NCBI GenBank assembly: GCA_973895155.1
Contig: OZ316891.1
Location: forward strand, 29,574,001 to 29,638,000
Reading direction: 5' to 3'
Source of the DNA: Marsupella aquatica
Taxonomy: Eukaryota; Marchantiophyta
Length of the DNA: 64,000 nt
In this document: positions 23,201-35,751 of the stretch, one piece after another
Position numbering within the stretch: position 1 is the stretch's first letter
How the letters are laid out: every line of letters begins with the position of its first letter
Translations under genes and position numbers: made by a program
Notes under the pieces: model-generated
The model's input: only the letters and a program-made list of their open reading frames with translations
What the model was told of the DNA's origin: nothing
Database searches by the model: none

Positions 23201-26200
23201 GGTTCGCCATCCTCACAACAGAAAGGCCTCCTACAACATGGAGAGGTATTTCAGATGTACAATTGCTAAGCTGTGGAATCTGTTCATATCTGTCAGTTTA
23301 AATTGCGGATGAATAAGTAGAATATATTACTTTGTTCCATCTGGTAAAGCTCATAACGTAAAGGAGCTCGGCACATTTTCTGTGCTGCCTTCACACAGAT
23401 CCGTAGTCGGTAATAATGCTACGGTGGCATCCCTTCCTGTTTGTGTTTTTGCTCCCATATTAGGCGATGTATCAGGTGTTGTAGATTGAGACAATCTCAC
23501 TAGTTTTGTCGTCACAGATATTTTCTGAAAGGACTTAGCTATATTAGCAGCACCGCCTTGATTAATCGTATTTTACTATTGCAGACAACTTTTTGGTATC
23601 ACGAGACTCAAGCAATTTTCTCATGGTTGTCTGATTTGTTTTTTGCAGGACATTGTCATGACTTTGGCAATGTGCACATGCATTGGGTCCATCTTAGCCC
23701 TTGGAGTAATCATTTGCTTAAAGCCTCTAGATGACCTGAGTTATGCTGGCTGGACAGGGCATCAGCAAAGTTCTCATGGCTCTCCATACACGTCATCTTT
23801 TTATCTGGGATGGGCACTCTCGTCAGCCTTGCTGTTGTTGCTGACAGGAATTTTGCCGGCAGTTTCTTGGTTTGCAACATATCGATTTTCCTTATCTTCG
23901 GCCGTGTGTGTAGCAGTTTTTATAGGTAAGTTGTTGCAATGGTGGTGGTCGCATGGAATAAAATTTAAGATTTTCGCGAGTGACATCATACTCTAGTTCT
24001 AGGGAGTCAATTGGTCTTCTAATTTCCTCGTGGCGGTTTTGGTCGCAGTTGTACTTGTAACATTCTGTGGGGGCTCTTATGTTGGCATTGTACATGCGCG
24101 AGTGGGCAAAGCACCACTCAAAGAAGATTTTCTGGCTGCGTTGTTACCACTCGTCTGCATCCCGGCAATATTTTCTTTGTGTTGTGGCCTCTATAAATGG
24201 TGAGTAGATTCTACCCTTCGAGGTCGTTGCTTTTTAACCTTTTTACTTCGTGCAAAAGTATTGCAGTACTTGTGAATTGATGTCCAGATTTTTTGCTGTT
24301 CTAGCAACTCGATTGTGTCCCAGTAATGTTTTCATGCCAAGTTTTGTTCTCGTGACCCTTCCATCACTATTGGAGTTGTGGAGATAGTTAATAGCTATCC
24401 TTACAGAAACTGTGCTTATATGTGTGTTCCTGTGAATCTTCAGGAAGGATGAGGGTTGGTATCTATCGCGTGGAGTATATGGTTTCGTAGGTGTTGGCCT
24501 CCTGTTGCTACTTGGAGCCATTTCAGCTGTCATAGCTACCATAAATCCTTGGATGGTGAGCTTTTGTGGTTTGATCTCAGGAGGTTATCCTAGCCTATAG
24601 CCACAAGTATGCAGAGAAATCACTTCAGCGAACATAGACGTTAAGTTTATTCTATTGCAGTAAGTTGCTGAATGTGTTTGGGAAGTGTTTTGGAGATTCT
24701 CATAACCCTTGTCTTTGGGAATGATGTTGATGGAACAGGTGGGAGTGGCATTCCTTCTTTTCCTCCTCCTCCTTGTTCTGACAATTGGAGTTGTCCATCA
24801 CTGGGCTTCACACAACTTCTATTTGACACGGATGGAGATGGTTTTGGTGTCATTGGCTGCATTTGTACTGGCATTGGCAGCTTTCTTGGTCGGCCTCCTG
24901 GCAGGTTAGCGGAGTTTATTTTTCACCTGCAGAGGCTTTCGACAATGCAGTCTGCTGTCTCTCTGTCCTCCGGCACTTTTGATATTTTGTGTATCAGAAG
25001 CCGTCAAGTGTATGGTGACTTGGACCAATTTTTGTGTGATAAACCTGTTCGTATTTGGCCATAATATAAGATTCTGGGAAAAAGTGAAGACTGACTTGTT
25101 GCTGCACTTCGCTATTTCAGAGGAGCCTTTTGTTGGAGCTTCAGTGGGCTACTTTTCATTCTTGTTCCTGTTGGCGGGGAGGTCATTAACTGTAAGTTAT
25201 CCTTCTGTTGTTATAGCCTGACGCTTATCACCTTATAAGTTGACAGCGACCAGGTCGTCTCGTGATAGCTCAATATCTCGAGATTTGCTAAAATGTGCTC
25301 ATTCCCATACAGAAATTGACTTGTTTGTTTAATCGTATCAGTTTTCATGCTTCTACTTCATCATTTCGTATGATAGGTGCTCCCTTTCGCCCCTTCCAAT
25401 CTGGATTTTATTGCGCAGGTGCTGTTATCTCCTCACGTGGTTGTATATTCTCCTCGAGTCTTACCTGTTTACGTCTACGATGCACATGCAGACTCTGCTA
25501 AGAATGTCAGGTCAGTACAACTGTGGTGCCAGTGTTGGAAATTTGCAATAAAAATTTAAATGGACGTCTATGTCACGACTTATACGCCATTGTCTGATCA
25601 TTTTCGTGTCTTGTTATCGCCAGTGGAGATTTTCTCGTCCTTTATGGCATTGCTTTAGCAACAGCTGGATGGGGAGTCGTTGCCAGCTTGGAAATATATC
25701 CTCCATTTGCAGGGGCCGCAGTCTCTGCTGTCACTTTGGTAGTAGCATTTGGTTTCGCTGTCTCCCGCCCTCAAATAACTCTGAAGGTACGATTTGTGTG
25801 CCAAGCTAGAGTTTCGAATATTAGGAAGTCCTCGATTGAAACTTTTCTGGCTTTGAAGGGTTTGTCGTTTATGTATGTGACCGGGTTTTGGCCTATTCTT
25901 TCGGATGTTTGTAGACAATGGAGGATGCATTACATTTCCTGAAGAAGGAAACTATTGTTCAGGCAATTTCCCGTTCATCTACCAAGGTATGTGAATCTTG
26001 GTCGAGAATAGCATTTTCATCGTCTGTTTAATTAAATTAACTCAACTGGCGTTTTATTGAGTATTTGCTATTGCCTGAGTTGCCTTATAACCTGGTTGAG
26101 CTTCGTCTGGCAAGTTTGGCTGCGAGTACAATCTCCATAATTTTGTTACTGTGTTTTCCTCTATTGCAGACAAGAAATGCTCTTTCTGGTACTTATTCTG

Positions 26201-29200
26201 CTCCGCAGAGATCGGCAAGTTCCGCTGCACTCTTGGTCTCGGATGCAAATGTAACCCGTGACAAAGCTGGGAACTTTGTGCTGCCACGAGCTGATGTTTT
26301 GAAGTTGAGGGAGCGGCTGCGAAACGAAGAACAGGCAGCTGGTATATGTTGGTGCAAAGCACGGAGTTCTTTTGTACGGCATGATGTAACGGATGTGAGC
26401 TATCGAAGGAAGCTTTTTTCACACGCTCGAATCCTAGCGCTGGAGGAGGCGATTGATACCGAATGGGTGTATATGTGGGACAAATTCGGTGGCTATCTGC
26501 TTCTTGTCCTTGGGCTTGCAGCACGAGCAGAGCGAGTACAGGTAGACCCTTGTGATAGACTTTACTGGCTTCTGGATTTTGCTCTGAATCTTGCAATTTG
26601 GTTGACTTTCCTGGCTTCTTTACTAGGGACTGATTGTTCTCCTCTTGGCGGGATCAGGACGAAGTCCGTCTCAGACTTTTTCTTGACAGCATTGGATTTT
26701 CGGACTTAAGTGCAAAGAAGATCAAGAAGTGGACTCCAGAGGACAGGAAACGATTTGAGATGGTGCAAGAGGAGTAAGTTTATATCTTGTTGTAATTGGC
26801 TTGGTTGGATATTCTTAGCGTCTTGTTCCATAGCCAAGGCACTGTATACTTACTTTTCTCCTTGTAACTCATGGGAGATGCTGCACAGTCTGATGCTATG
26901 TAATGGTTGTTGTTGGCTTTGTTAGTTACATGCGTGAGAAGGAGATGGAAGAAGAGCTGATGCAGCTACGACGAGAGGAAGAAGGTAGAGGCAAGGAGAG
27001 GAGAAAGGCTTTACTAGAACGAGAAGAACGGAGGCGACGAGATTTGGAAGCATCAGTCATCTCATCTGTGCCAGATGTTGGCAGTAAAGAGGCCGCGGCC
27101 ATGGCTGCCGCTGTCCGTGCTGTGGGTGGGGACGTCCTCTTTGATGAAAACAAAGCTGGGGACCAGGTTTCTAGTATCGCTCGCCGCATCTTGACAGCGC
27201 AGAGAGCACGTCGAGCACAGCAGGTGCGTGAGCTGAGAGCATCTAGTGCCTGTGGTCGTTAATCGGTATCGGCAGATGTCCTGCCGGAGACTGCTGTGAT
27301 CGTCTCCGTGTCTCTGAATTGTGTCTGCTGTTGGTTCTTGCTGAGAAACGTTTTTCCTCCTGAGCGAAATCTGTGTGCTTTGTCAATCTAACTTCTCTAT
27401 CTTTATTCCGGTTATATCTTTTCATGGAGGTGTTGGTAGCCGTTGGTACTGAAGTCTGCTTTATGAATTTTTTTGTCCAGGCTGGTGTACAGGGAGCTCA
27501 ATGCATTATTGATGACGAGCCTCGGTCAGGACCACGACCTTGTGGTGTACTTGACCCTACTCTATGCGGCAGCCGTAAAGTTACCTTCTCAGCAGCTATT
27601 GTGGTACAGCCGGAGTCAGGGCCAGTTTGCTTACTGGGATCAGAGGCCCAGCAACGCATTTGCTGGGAAATTCTGATCGCTGGTGCAGAGCAAGGCCTCG
27701 AGGCTGGGCAAGTTGGACTTCGTCTCGTAGTAAAGGGTGCAGGGCAAACTACTTCCGTGAAGGTTTGGAATATTGGAAGTACATCTCTTGCTGATGGAAG
27801 GTGAGATGACCGTCACAATTCTATCTTGGACTAGTCAACATGTCTTGGAATTTCATCTTGGTGTTGTTCACACAGGTTTAGAGGTTCCATTTGCTCTTTT
27901 TGGTTCCTGGCTTTTTCCTGTCCAAAAGAAAAAGATATCCCAGAGGACTGGTAATGTTGCGATGCCTTCTTGTTTACCGAGTGTAACGCCTTTCTTTGCC
28001 AAACCCAGCTTCATTGAACTTTTCCTGGTTTCTATAATCGTAAATCTCACTAAGTCAATCACTCAATACCCATCATTTTGCAGATGGCATACCTTGGCTG
28101 TCACATTAGATGCTGAATTAGGAGAAGTGGCGTCCTACTTGGATGGAATCTTTGATGGTATACAAACTGGTTTACAGCTTCCAGCTGAGGATGGAATCTG
28201 GGATAATGGCACAGAAGTCTGGGTAGGCATCAGGCCTCCAATGGACTTGGATGCTTTTGGTCGTTCTGACAGTGAAGGAGCTGATTCAAGGATGCATGTC
28301 ATGGACATGTTCCTGTGGGGCCGACTCCTGACTGAAGATGAGATAATGACAGTGCACAACAGCACGAGCCCCGTTGAATATAATGACCATTATATTCCGG
28401 ATGAAGGTTGGCGATCACCTGTTGAATCACCGGTAAGGATAGCTCTGAAAGTGAAGTATATCTACAGATCGCCTTATATAATGAGTGCAAGCTCCCCTGT
28501 TCCTTGTTTGGTGACATTGTTTTCCAACTGGAATTTCATTGTATGTATGTGACAGCTGGAGGAATGGGGCTATGAGGCTTCAGATATTGATTTGTATGAT
28601 CGGGAAGAGACCTATGATCAGTGGGAGGAGCAACCAACGACAGGACGGAAGCGGAAAGCCGAGAAGGAGACTGCCATTGATATGGACTTCATTACAAGAA
28701 AGCTGAGAAAGCCTAAAATGGAAACTCAAGAAGAGGTTACAGAGAGAATGCGGGCAGTTGAACTGGCGGTGAAGGAAGCTCTTGCCGCCCGTGGAGAATC
28801 ACATTTTACAGACCAGGAATTTCCGCCGTCCAATGAGTCACTGTTTGTGGATCCTGATCATCCATTACCAAAGCTTCAGGCAAGCTCTTTGTGATCTCCT
28901 ATGGTCGATAATCTCCACTGTTATTTGTGACCTATTGTCCGAAGATGATACTTCTTCGATGCATGGAATCAACCATTGGAGATACTAAGTGGGATTCCAG
29001 ACCTGTTCCGAAGATTTTAAGCTGAATATTACATGGAGAGAATGATCATTTTTCAAATCAGGAGGTTGATTTTGGAACTGATGTATTTGGCAGGTTGTCA
29101 GTGAGTGGTTGCGACCTGGGGCTCTGCAGAATAGTCCCGTCTCTCCTCCTTGCTTATTTTCAGGAACTGCCAATCCGTCTGATGTGTGCCAGGTATCAAT

Positions 29201-31466
29201 CTTCATCTCCTTGTTGCGTCATTACAAGTAGAATTTTGGAGAGGAGTCTCCAAGGATCATTGATATGAACGGCGGTATTTCTGAGAAATGCTATACTCTA
29301 AATTATAACTGATCAAATTTTCTAGTGACTTCGAAGTTTATTTGAACTTTCTTCTTGGTGAGCCTTCGTTTTGATACAACTTTCCTGCTCGAGAACAGGG
29401 CCGTCTGGGAGATTGCTGGTTTTTAAGTGCGGTAGCAGTCTTGACGGAGGCCTCCAAGATATCAGAAGTCATAATCACGCCAGAGTATAATGAGGAGGGA
29501 ATTTACACTGTTCGATTCTGTATTCAGGTTCCCATCTCTCCGATCTGCGGACTGTTCTCATTGTTCTGTTAAACGTATAACTGATTGCATGCCATGGAGT
29601 AGAGAACGTTCACTGGATATTGCTTCCTGGTTCACGCAGAATTTACCATCGCTTCCGAAGGAAGCCCTTCTGATAATTCTTATATCGTTTGTGTGGATAC
29701 TGACTTGGCGTTTGATTCAAGAAATTAGGCGTTGTTCCGGATGTTTAAGTATATACTATCTATATCTCAAGCTTTCTGTTCTTTCCATACAGGGTGAATG
29801 GGTCCCTGTCGTGGTGGATGATTGGATTCCTTGTGAGGCTCGAGGTAAACCCGCATTTGCCACCAGCAGGAAGGTGAACGAGTTGTGGGTTTCCATCCTT
29901 GAGAAAGCCTATGCAAAGCTGCATGGCTCCTATGAAGCATTGGAAGGAGGACTGGTGCAAGATGCGCTTGTAGATTTGACTGGTGGTGCTGGGGAAGAGA
30001 TCGATATGACGAGTTCTCAGTCTCAGTTAGATCTTGCTAGCGGAAGACTTTGGTCTCAGCTGTTGCGCTTCAAGCAGGAAGGTTTTCTTCTCGGAGCGGG
30101 GAGCCCTTCCGGTTCAGATGCTCACGTCTCCTCCAGTGGCATAGTGCAAGGGCATGCTTATTCCTTACTTCAGGTATGAGCGCATGTTATTAAGGAAGCT
30201 GTCCTAATAAATAATTTGCCAGGAATGGGACTCTGCAATGTTTGTAGGCTCAAGATCCTTGATATGGTTCTGTCAAATTGTGTTCGGATGGTGTCAAGAT
30301 GATCAAATCTGAAAGGTTTGAGTTCACATGCTCTGCAGATTATCGGTGAATACGAAGCATTTAAACTTGAAAGAATCTTCAACACGTCGAAGCATTGGAC
30401 TTAAGTGGCAATTTTTCCCCTTGTGAAAGTCGAAACATCTGGTATTCATATTGTGTTGTTGAATTGAAGGTCCGGGAAGTTGATGGTCACCGGCTCGTTC
30501 AAATTCGAAATCCTTGGGCGAATGAAGTAGAATGGAATGGGCCCTGGTCGGATCTATCGTCCGAGTGGACAGATCGTATGAAACACAAACTTAAGTACAC
30601 TCCTCAGGTATGGATATCTGTCTTGTTTTCTGAGTATTAGGAACATCCTTTGCTCATAGGCGTCTGTACAAAATGTCGAGTTGTTATCGTGTGAATGATA
30701 TTTAAATGGACAATTTGAAGCCCAAACCGGATTCTAAAACTTGTGAGAAGAAAGTGTGACGAGTTTGCTCTGGGTCGTGTGTATTATGATGTTCAGGCCG
30801 AAGATGGTGTGTTCTGGATGTCATGGCAAGATTTCCAACTCCACTTCCGCTCCCTATACGTGTGTCGCATATATCCACCTGAAATGCGATATTCAGTACG
30901 AGGGCAGTGGCGGAGCTCCAGTGCTGGTGGATGTCAGGATTGTGATACTTGGCACCAGAACCCCCAATTTCGTCTCAAGGCAGTCGGACCAGATGCTCGA
31001 CAGCCAATCCATGTGTTTGTGACCCTCACTCAGGTACGCCCTGCACGCCCTCTGGTGTCAGTCTAGGGTTGTGTATGAGAAAGTTCGCCTTGTTTGGACA
31101 GTTGCTATACCAACAGATCGATTTCTCTGTCACTGATTATGCAATGAATTTCTCTCGCAGGGTGTACATTTCATGTCAACTAGACGGGGTGGTGTTATGA
31201 ACTACCAAGCAAGTGGTGATTCATTTTTCTTCATTGGTATGCGAATCATCAAAACTAGAGGCAGGAGGTCAGGCCCAAATATCTATATGCATGAAGCAGT
31301 CACCGGGACAGACTATGTGAATACACGAGAAATCGCGTGTGAAATGGTATTAGAGCCGGATGTCAATGGCTATACCATTGTTCCCACTACTCTAGGTCCG
31401 GGGCAGGAATGCCAATTTTTGTTGTCTGTGTTCACGAAGGCTGCCATCACTCTGGAACCTTTGTAA
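17213..31466 (+). CDS. DEK1: DEK1: membrane-anchored calpain-type cysteine protease
   Basis: Thirty exons (frame closed, 2186 aa, the family's usual length): 17213-17346, 18705-18955, 19349-19531, 19780-19915, 20302-20432, 20824-20938, 21126-22215, 22421-22531, 22818-22876, 23068-23245, 23649-23925, 24049-24199, 24444-24555, 24739-24904, 25121-25191, 25419-25510, 25624-25786, 25915-25986, 26170-26541, 26658-26773, 26926-27223, 27481-27800, 28084-28432, 28556-28879, 29094-29192, 29399-29527, 29793-30173, 30470-30607, 30797-31033, 31161-31466. The N-terminal ~1100 residues carry many membrane helices (VNWRPW; MAGTALLLAFY) split by a long loop encoded by exon 7. A juxtamembrane arm (EEGRGKERRKALLE), a LamG-like segment (~1430-1650) and the calpain core follow, with Cys1796 (GRLGDCWFLSA), His1954 (QGHAYS) and Asn1974 (RNPWANE), then a C2-like domain. 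In known plants this plasma-membrane protein controls division-plane orientation and epidermal or 3D growth. An in-frame ATG at 17180 could add 11 residues. Confidence 0.96.
28880..29093 (+). other. GC-AG intron in DEK1 (intron 24)
   Basis: The donor reads CTTCAG|GCAAGC and the acceptor TTTGGCAG. The conserved protein junction KLQ|VVSEW requires the exon to end exactly here, and no GT donor nearby keeps the frame. GC-AG introns are a minor class spliced by the normal spliceosome. Confidence 0.85.
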
Positions 31467-33290
31467 CATTTGGAGAGCCTATCTTGTGTCGTTTGAAGAG
31501 AGTTCACTCTTTGGAGCCAGCCATCCTGTGCTTTGAAGAGTGAGGAAACTACAAGACTTCGCCAAGCACCGAACCTTTTCACGATTTCTCATGGAGCGGG
31601 TAAGATGATCTTTTGATTTGCTGAATTATTTATGAAGCGGGGTCTTCATTGTTTGCTATGCATCCGTTGATAACTCGTCCTATGGTCAGTTCTCTTGTGA
31701 AGTCCTGAGAAGTATAGTGGTCATGTGTGCTGCCGTTGCAGGGAATGAAATGGCTTGCCTACAGTTCGTCACGCCTTATCTCATCTGTACCAGGATATCC
31801 TCATGCTGCAAGATGAAGCTGTTTAGGACTGGCAGTGTCTGAGCAGTGAAGGGCTTGTCAGGGGCGTCAATACAGAACTGACGTGCTATCTTGCCAGCAA
31901 CGGTCACACCAACCAATGATTCCAAAGGGATTTCCTTTGAGATAGGTTTGTAGTGACTACATGCGGCTCTGGTTGGTTAGTTCTGATCTAGCTGATCTTC
32001 CAAGAGTACATGTTTCGGGGAGATATCTCGTCTCCTGGATTTATCACCACATTTGCTGAACTGGGGATTATTTTCAAGAATGAGGGATTGCTGTTGCTCC
32101 CCGGGAATATATGAAAATGTAAGCATGGCTTTGATTCAAAAGCTTTGTTTAGGAGGGTCTGCAACCTAAGTAAATGAGTGGGCTGAAAATTGTTGTTGAG
32201 AGTGAAATTTACAGCCAGTATAGAATACTGACTGATACATTTTGCAACACCCACCAGCAGCCTGAAGTTCAATTGTTTATTGAAACTTATTGTTAGAGAC
32301 TGGTGTAGCTACTACAGAGTACTCAAATTGACACTGTACAGCAGCCACTAGCTTGGTTGAACAATTCAATGTAATCGTTGTATCATTATACATTACAGCA
32401 TCTCCACTGAAGGGTTACTGTCCCTTTACAAACAGCTTTTAAGATGGTTCTCTAGTGTATCAGTGTGAGTTTCAACCGGAAATGCATCTACTATTGACAT
32501 GCTGTCCTAGGTCTTGTCCATAAAGCTCTCAACATTAAGACGAGCCCAACGACGTAAGAGCCTTCAAAAAGCTGAAAAGAGGTGTGATGAAAATACGAAC
32601 TCTAATCTCGATCTTCTTAATTTTTGCAAATACATGCTCACGCTACGCACATAAAATTCTCTGGAGTGTCACAGCTCTCTCAAATTCAAACTCGGTGCAT
32701 ATGGCTGTCCATTCTTGTTTACAGAGACTTGCTTAGTTCTTCCACAGGGAATGTGAATACTGCGGACAGCATTCCCATTCATGATCGAGCTGGCTTCTCC
32801 TGGAGATGGTCCTAGATGTACTGTCCAGGTAAAATGTTTTACTTTGAAGGAAGCTTGGAGATCAAACAGCTCCTTCTTCGAGCCAGCATCAGCTGATCAA
32901 CAACAGAACCATGATGGTTATCAACCAACTAGACAGAAATCGTGGAGTCTGGAAACCCTTTTCTGCTGCCTCCCGTTTGAAACGAAGTTCTCTGCATCCA
33001 GCCACCTCTCAAATCCTCTCCTAACAGTCATCCATTCCCAGTAAAGAAAGAAAAAAACCTGCTGCATCTAAATAACTTCCCTTCATGATCACATGCCCTC
33101 ACAATTGCCCATTTGCCAGACATAACAGAAACTCATGCCATAGCTGGACTCCTTCCCTTCACAATCATATGCTGTCCAAAAACACCTTCAAACAGAGGTC
33201 TGTTTCCATTTGCCCCTTTTGTCTCACCCCTGCCGCTCTTGTGGTAAACAGGGTGAAATGGCAGAGTCCATTTGCCCCCATTTTCATCCC
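31467..33290 (+). other. DEK1 3' flank and following gene-free sequence
   Basis: No coding sequence recognised after the DEK1 stop. A possible 3'-UTR intron runs from gtaagatga (near 31600) to gccgttgcag (near 31740). This is a guess from splice-like ends only. The rest shows no conserved frame. Confidence 0.35.
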
Positions 33291-33315
33291 CCAATGATCA
33301 TATCCTGCATGAAAA

Positions 33316-33371
33316 CACCCTCAAATGGAAGTTTGTTTTCCATCACCCTCAAATGGAAGTTTGTTTTCCAT
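33316..33371. repeat. Perfect 28-bp tandem repeat
   Basis: The unit beginning caccctcaaatggaag and ending gttttccat occurs at 33316-33343 and 33344-33371 without change. A diverged copy of the surrounding text (aacaccttcaaacagag, then tttccatttgcccctttt) lies at about 33180-33220. Confidence 0.85.
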
Positions 33372-33680
33372 TTGCCCCCTTTTTCCACCCCCACCCATGC
33401 TGCTGCCAGCAGCAGTGCACTTCAAATGCAACGCTCCTGTTGCAAGAATGGGGTAGGATTTGGAACGTTGGCCAGGGTGAATAAAACAACAATGTATAGT
33501 ACCTATTTTTAGTTGCTCGTGGTCCTATGGACTCCCAAGTGAGAACAACAAAGACATGCACTTGGGCCTAGACCCCTCATACATTTTTCCTTTCAAGTTT
33601 TGTTCACAATTATAAGCTACAGCAAAGCTTTGCTGCTAAGTAGGCATGGCGACAAAAAAGGCTCAAATCCGGCTGCTTCA

Positions 33681-33890
33681 AATTGTTGGGCGGAGTGAAT
33701 GTTAGGCAATAGGGATGCAACATGAGGCTAAAGTGCAGCTAATTAATGACTGTACAGTAGAGTCATGCTAGCTAATGATTGCACAGTAGCATGCTAGTGG
33801 CTATTTCAATTTGTTGAGGTGAATGTCTTGCGATAAATGCAACATAAGGCTAAAGTGCAGCTAATTGGTGACTATACAATAGGGTATCTC
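33681..33890. repeat. Diverged direct repeat, about 75 bp
   Basis: The segment with gcaacatgaggctaaagtgc at about 33681-33757 is repeated at about 33808-33890 as gcaacataaggctaaagtgc, with similar flanks. Between them sit two copies of a cacagtag/catgctag motif. Confidence 0.65.
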
Positions 33891-35351
33891 ACAGCTCATT
33901 CCCATAGCTTCCGTTGACCAAAATGTTCCAGGCTGGGTCATGTACTAAAAATCTGTGGTTTCCACAAAACATGACCGTCAACAATGTGGGTGGTCAGTGC
34001 ACTAGCATCTGCACCAACCATCCTTTGCACATCAGTTTGGCGCCCAATTGACCCATGAAAGCATGTTGAAAGCCATTTCAAACCAATAACCCTCTGGATT
34101 AAGTTTGCTCTAAATTTGGGTTACTTTTGGTGAGAGTCACAGACATAGATTTCTCATGATGCCTGACTGAGAAATATGGGAGCCAGCAGGTTTGAGACTC
34201 CCTAGCTAGCAAAGTCACGATCACAAGCCAGCTAATTTGGGAGCAGACATCAGAAAATTCTTAAACCTGTTGTTTCCCTATTTTAGGTGAGCTATTGCTG
34301 GAAGTTTCCAACTGCAACACTGACCGGCACATAAATTTTAGGCAAACTTTACCCAGAGGGTTTTGGTATGACACTCAACATCATCAAAATTTTGAATTTA
34401 GTCATTTTCTGAAGGGTGTCTACAGTTCTTGAAGGGTGCTGAAGCATTTGAGTGGATTGATTTTCAGTGTGGACACCAATACACTTACCGCCTGAGTTAG
34501 GGCAATAAGTATTTTTCAGGAACTGTACATTTTCAACCCACAATCTGGCCAACAACATTCTGGTCACATTTAGGTTGTGTGCTCAATTTTTTAGTTTTTC
34601 GGGCTTATTGCTGCTGCCCCATAAGCAATTTTGGCTCTCAGTATATTTCATAATTGCAGACCATATGTGTATATTGTCTTCATACTCTCCTCATTTTCTC
34701 TAGGGGGTTACTTGAGGGTGGGTGCAGTGGGGCCAAACACATTTCAGCTAGAAGTTTGCAGGAAAAAATCTCAATTCAAAGGTGATATTTACTGATTTGA
34801 AAGTATGATTAACAACAAGCTCTCGTAGGAGCTGAAATAATAATGAAAAAATATTTGAGTGTCAAAATGCCTTTGACTACCACTGACTATCAGAAATTTC
34901 TATGAGAAGCGTCCTACTTGTCTCAACCAGAATCAATTGGATATGTACTACCGCTAACCTACGCTCCATTAACTTGTCATAGATTTCTAGCTAATTGCCA
35001 ACATTCCCAGATATGTTGATGGTCAATTGGTGTGCAGTTGTTCAATGCACAAATCCCATCAAGGACAGCTCTGGTTGAAACTCTTGGGCAACGGTGTTCC
35101 TCCCATTCTGACATGTGAGAATTCCACTTATTAGTTTATCCACATTTCATCCTTGTCTTCCACATTGGCCACTTTAGCTGATCCCTTCACTTTAGTCGTT
35201 GAAGGAACATATGCAAGAGTAGATGAAACTCTCGTGTTCAAGTGCCTGGTCTTCTCTCACACTGGTCTCTGTAATAGTAAAAAGTCCCTATCAGAATAAG
35301 CCACAATCAGAATATGTAAAATAACCTTCACAAAAGAAACAATAGAGAAGC
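33891..35351. other. Gene-free stretch
   Basis: No coding, RNA or transposon feature recognised on either strand. Confidence 0.4.
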
Positions 35352-35751
35352 GACTACCATCTTACCCAAACACAGTGCCCCGGTGTTGTGTTAGAAAATG
35401 AAAAAAAATGGGTTCTTGTGACAAAACACATATTTGAACTCGAACACAATGGGCGGGCGACGTGTTCAAATATTGGCGTTCTGTTTGAGTTGGGCATTGT
35501 GTTTGAGTTTTGACCTTAAATTGTTTTACATTGAGCACAACTAATAAAAATTCATGAATCCTATGACAGTGTAAAACACTCAAACATAAAAGCCAATATT
35601 CAAACACAAAGCCCTTTAAGTAACAAATAAATGAAAACATGTAGTCAAAACTCAAATACAATGCCCCGGGCGCACTGTTTGAATAGAGGGCCCCATGGTC
35701 CACTATTCAAATACAAGGCCATGGGGCTATGTTCGGGGAAAGATGGTAGTC
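35352..35751. mobile_element. MITE-like element with terminal inverted repeats
   Basis: The left end begins gactaccatcttaccc and the right end, read on the other strand, begins gactaccatctttccc. Similarity continues for about 30 bp. Internal sequence is rich in caaacacaa/ttgtgttt motifs, also arranged symmetrically (for example attcaaacacaa at 35600 against gtgttcaaatattgg at 35460). No transposase. Target duplication unclear. The surrounding 35260-36010 contains diverged direct repeats (gccacaatcagaatat; cttcacaaaagaaaca). Confidence 0.6.
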
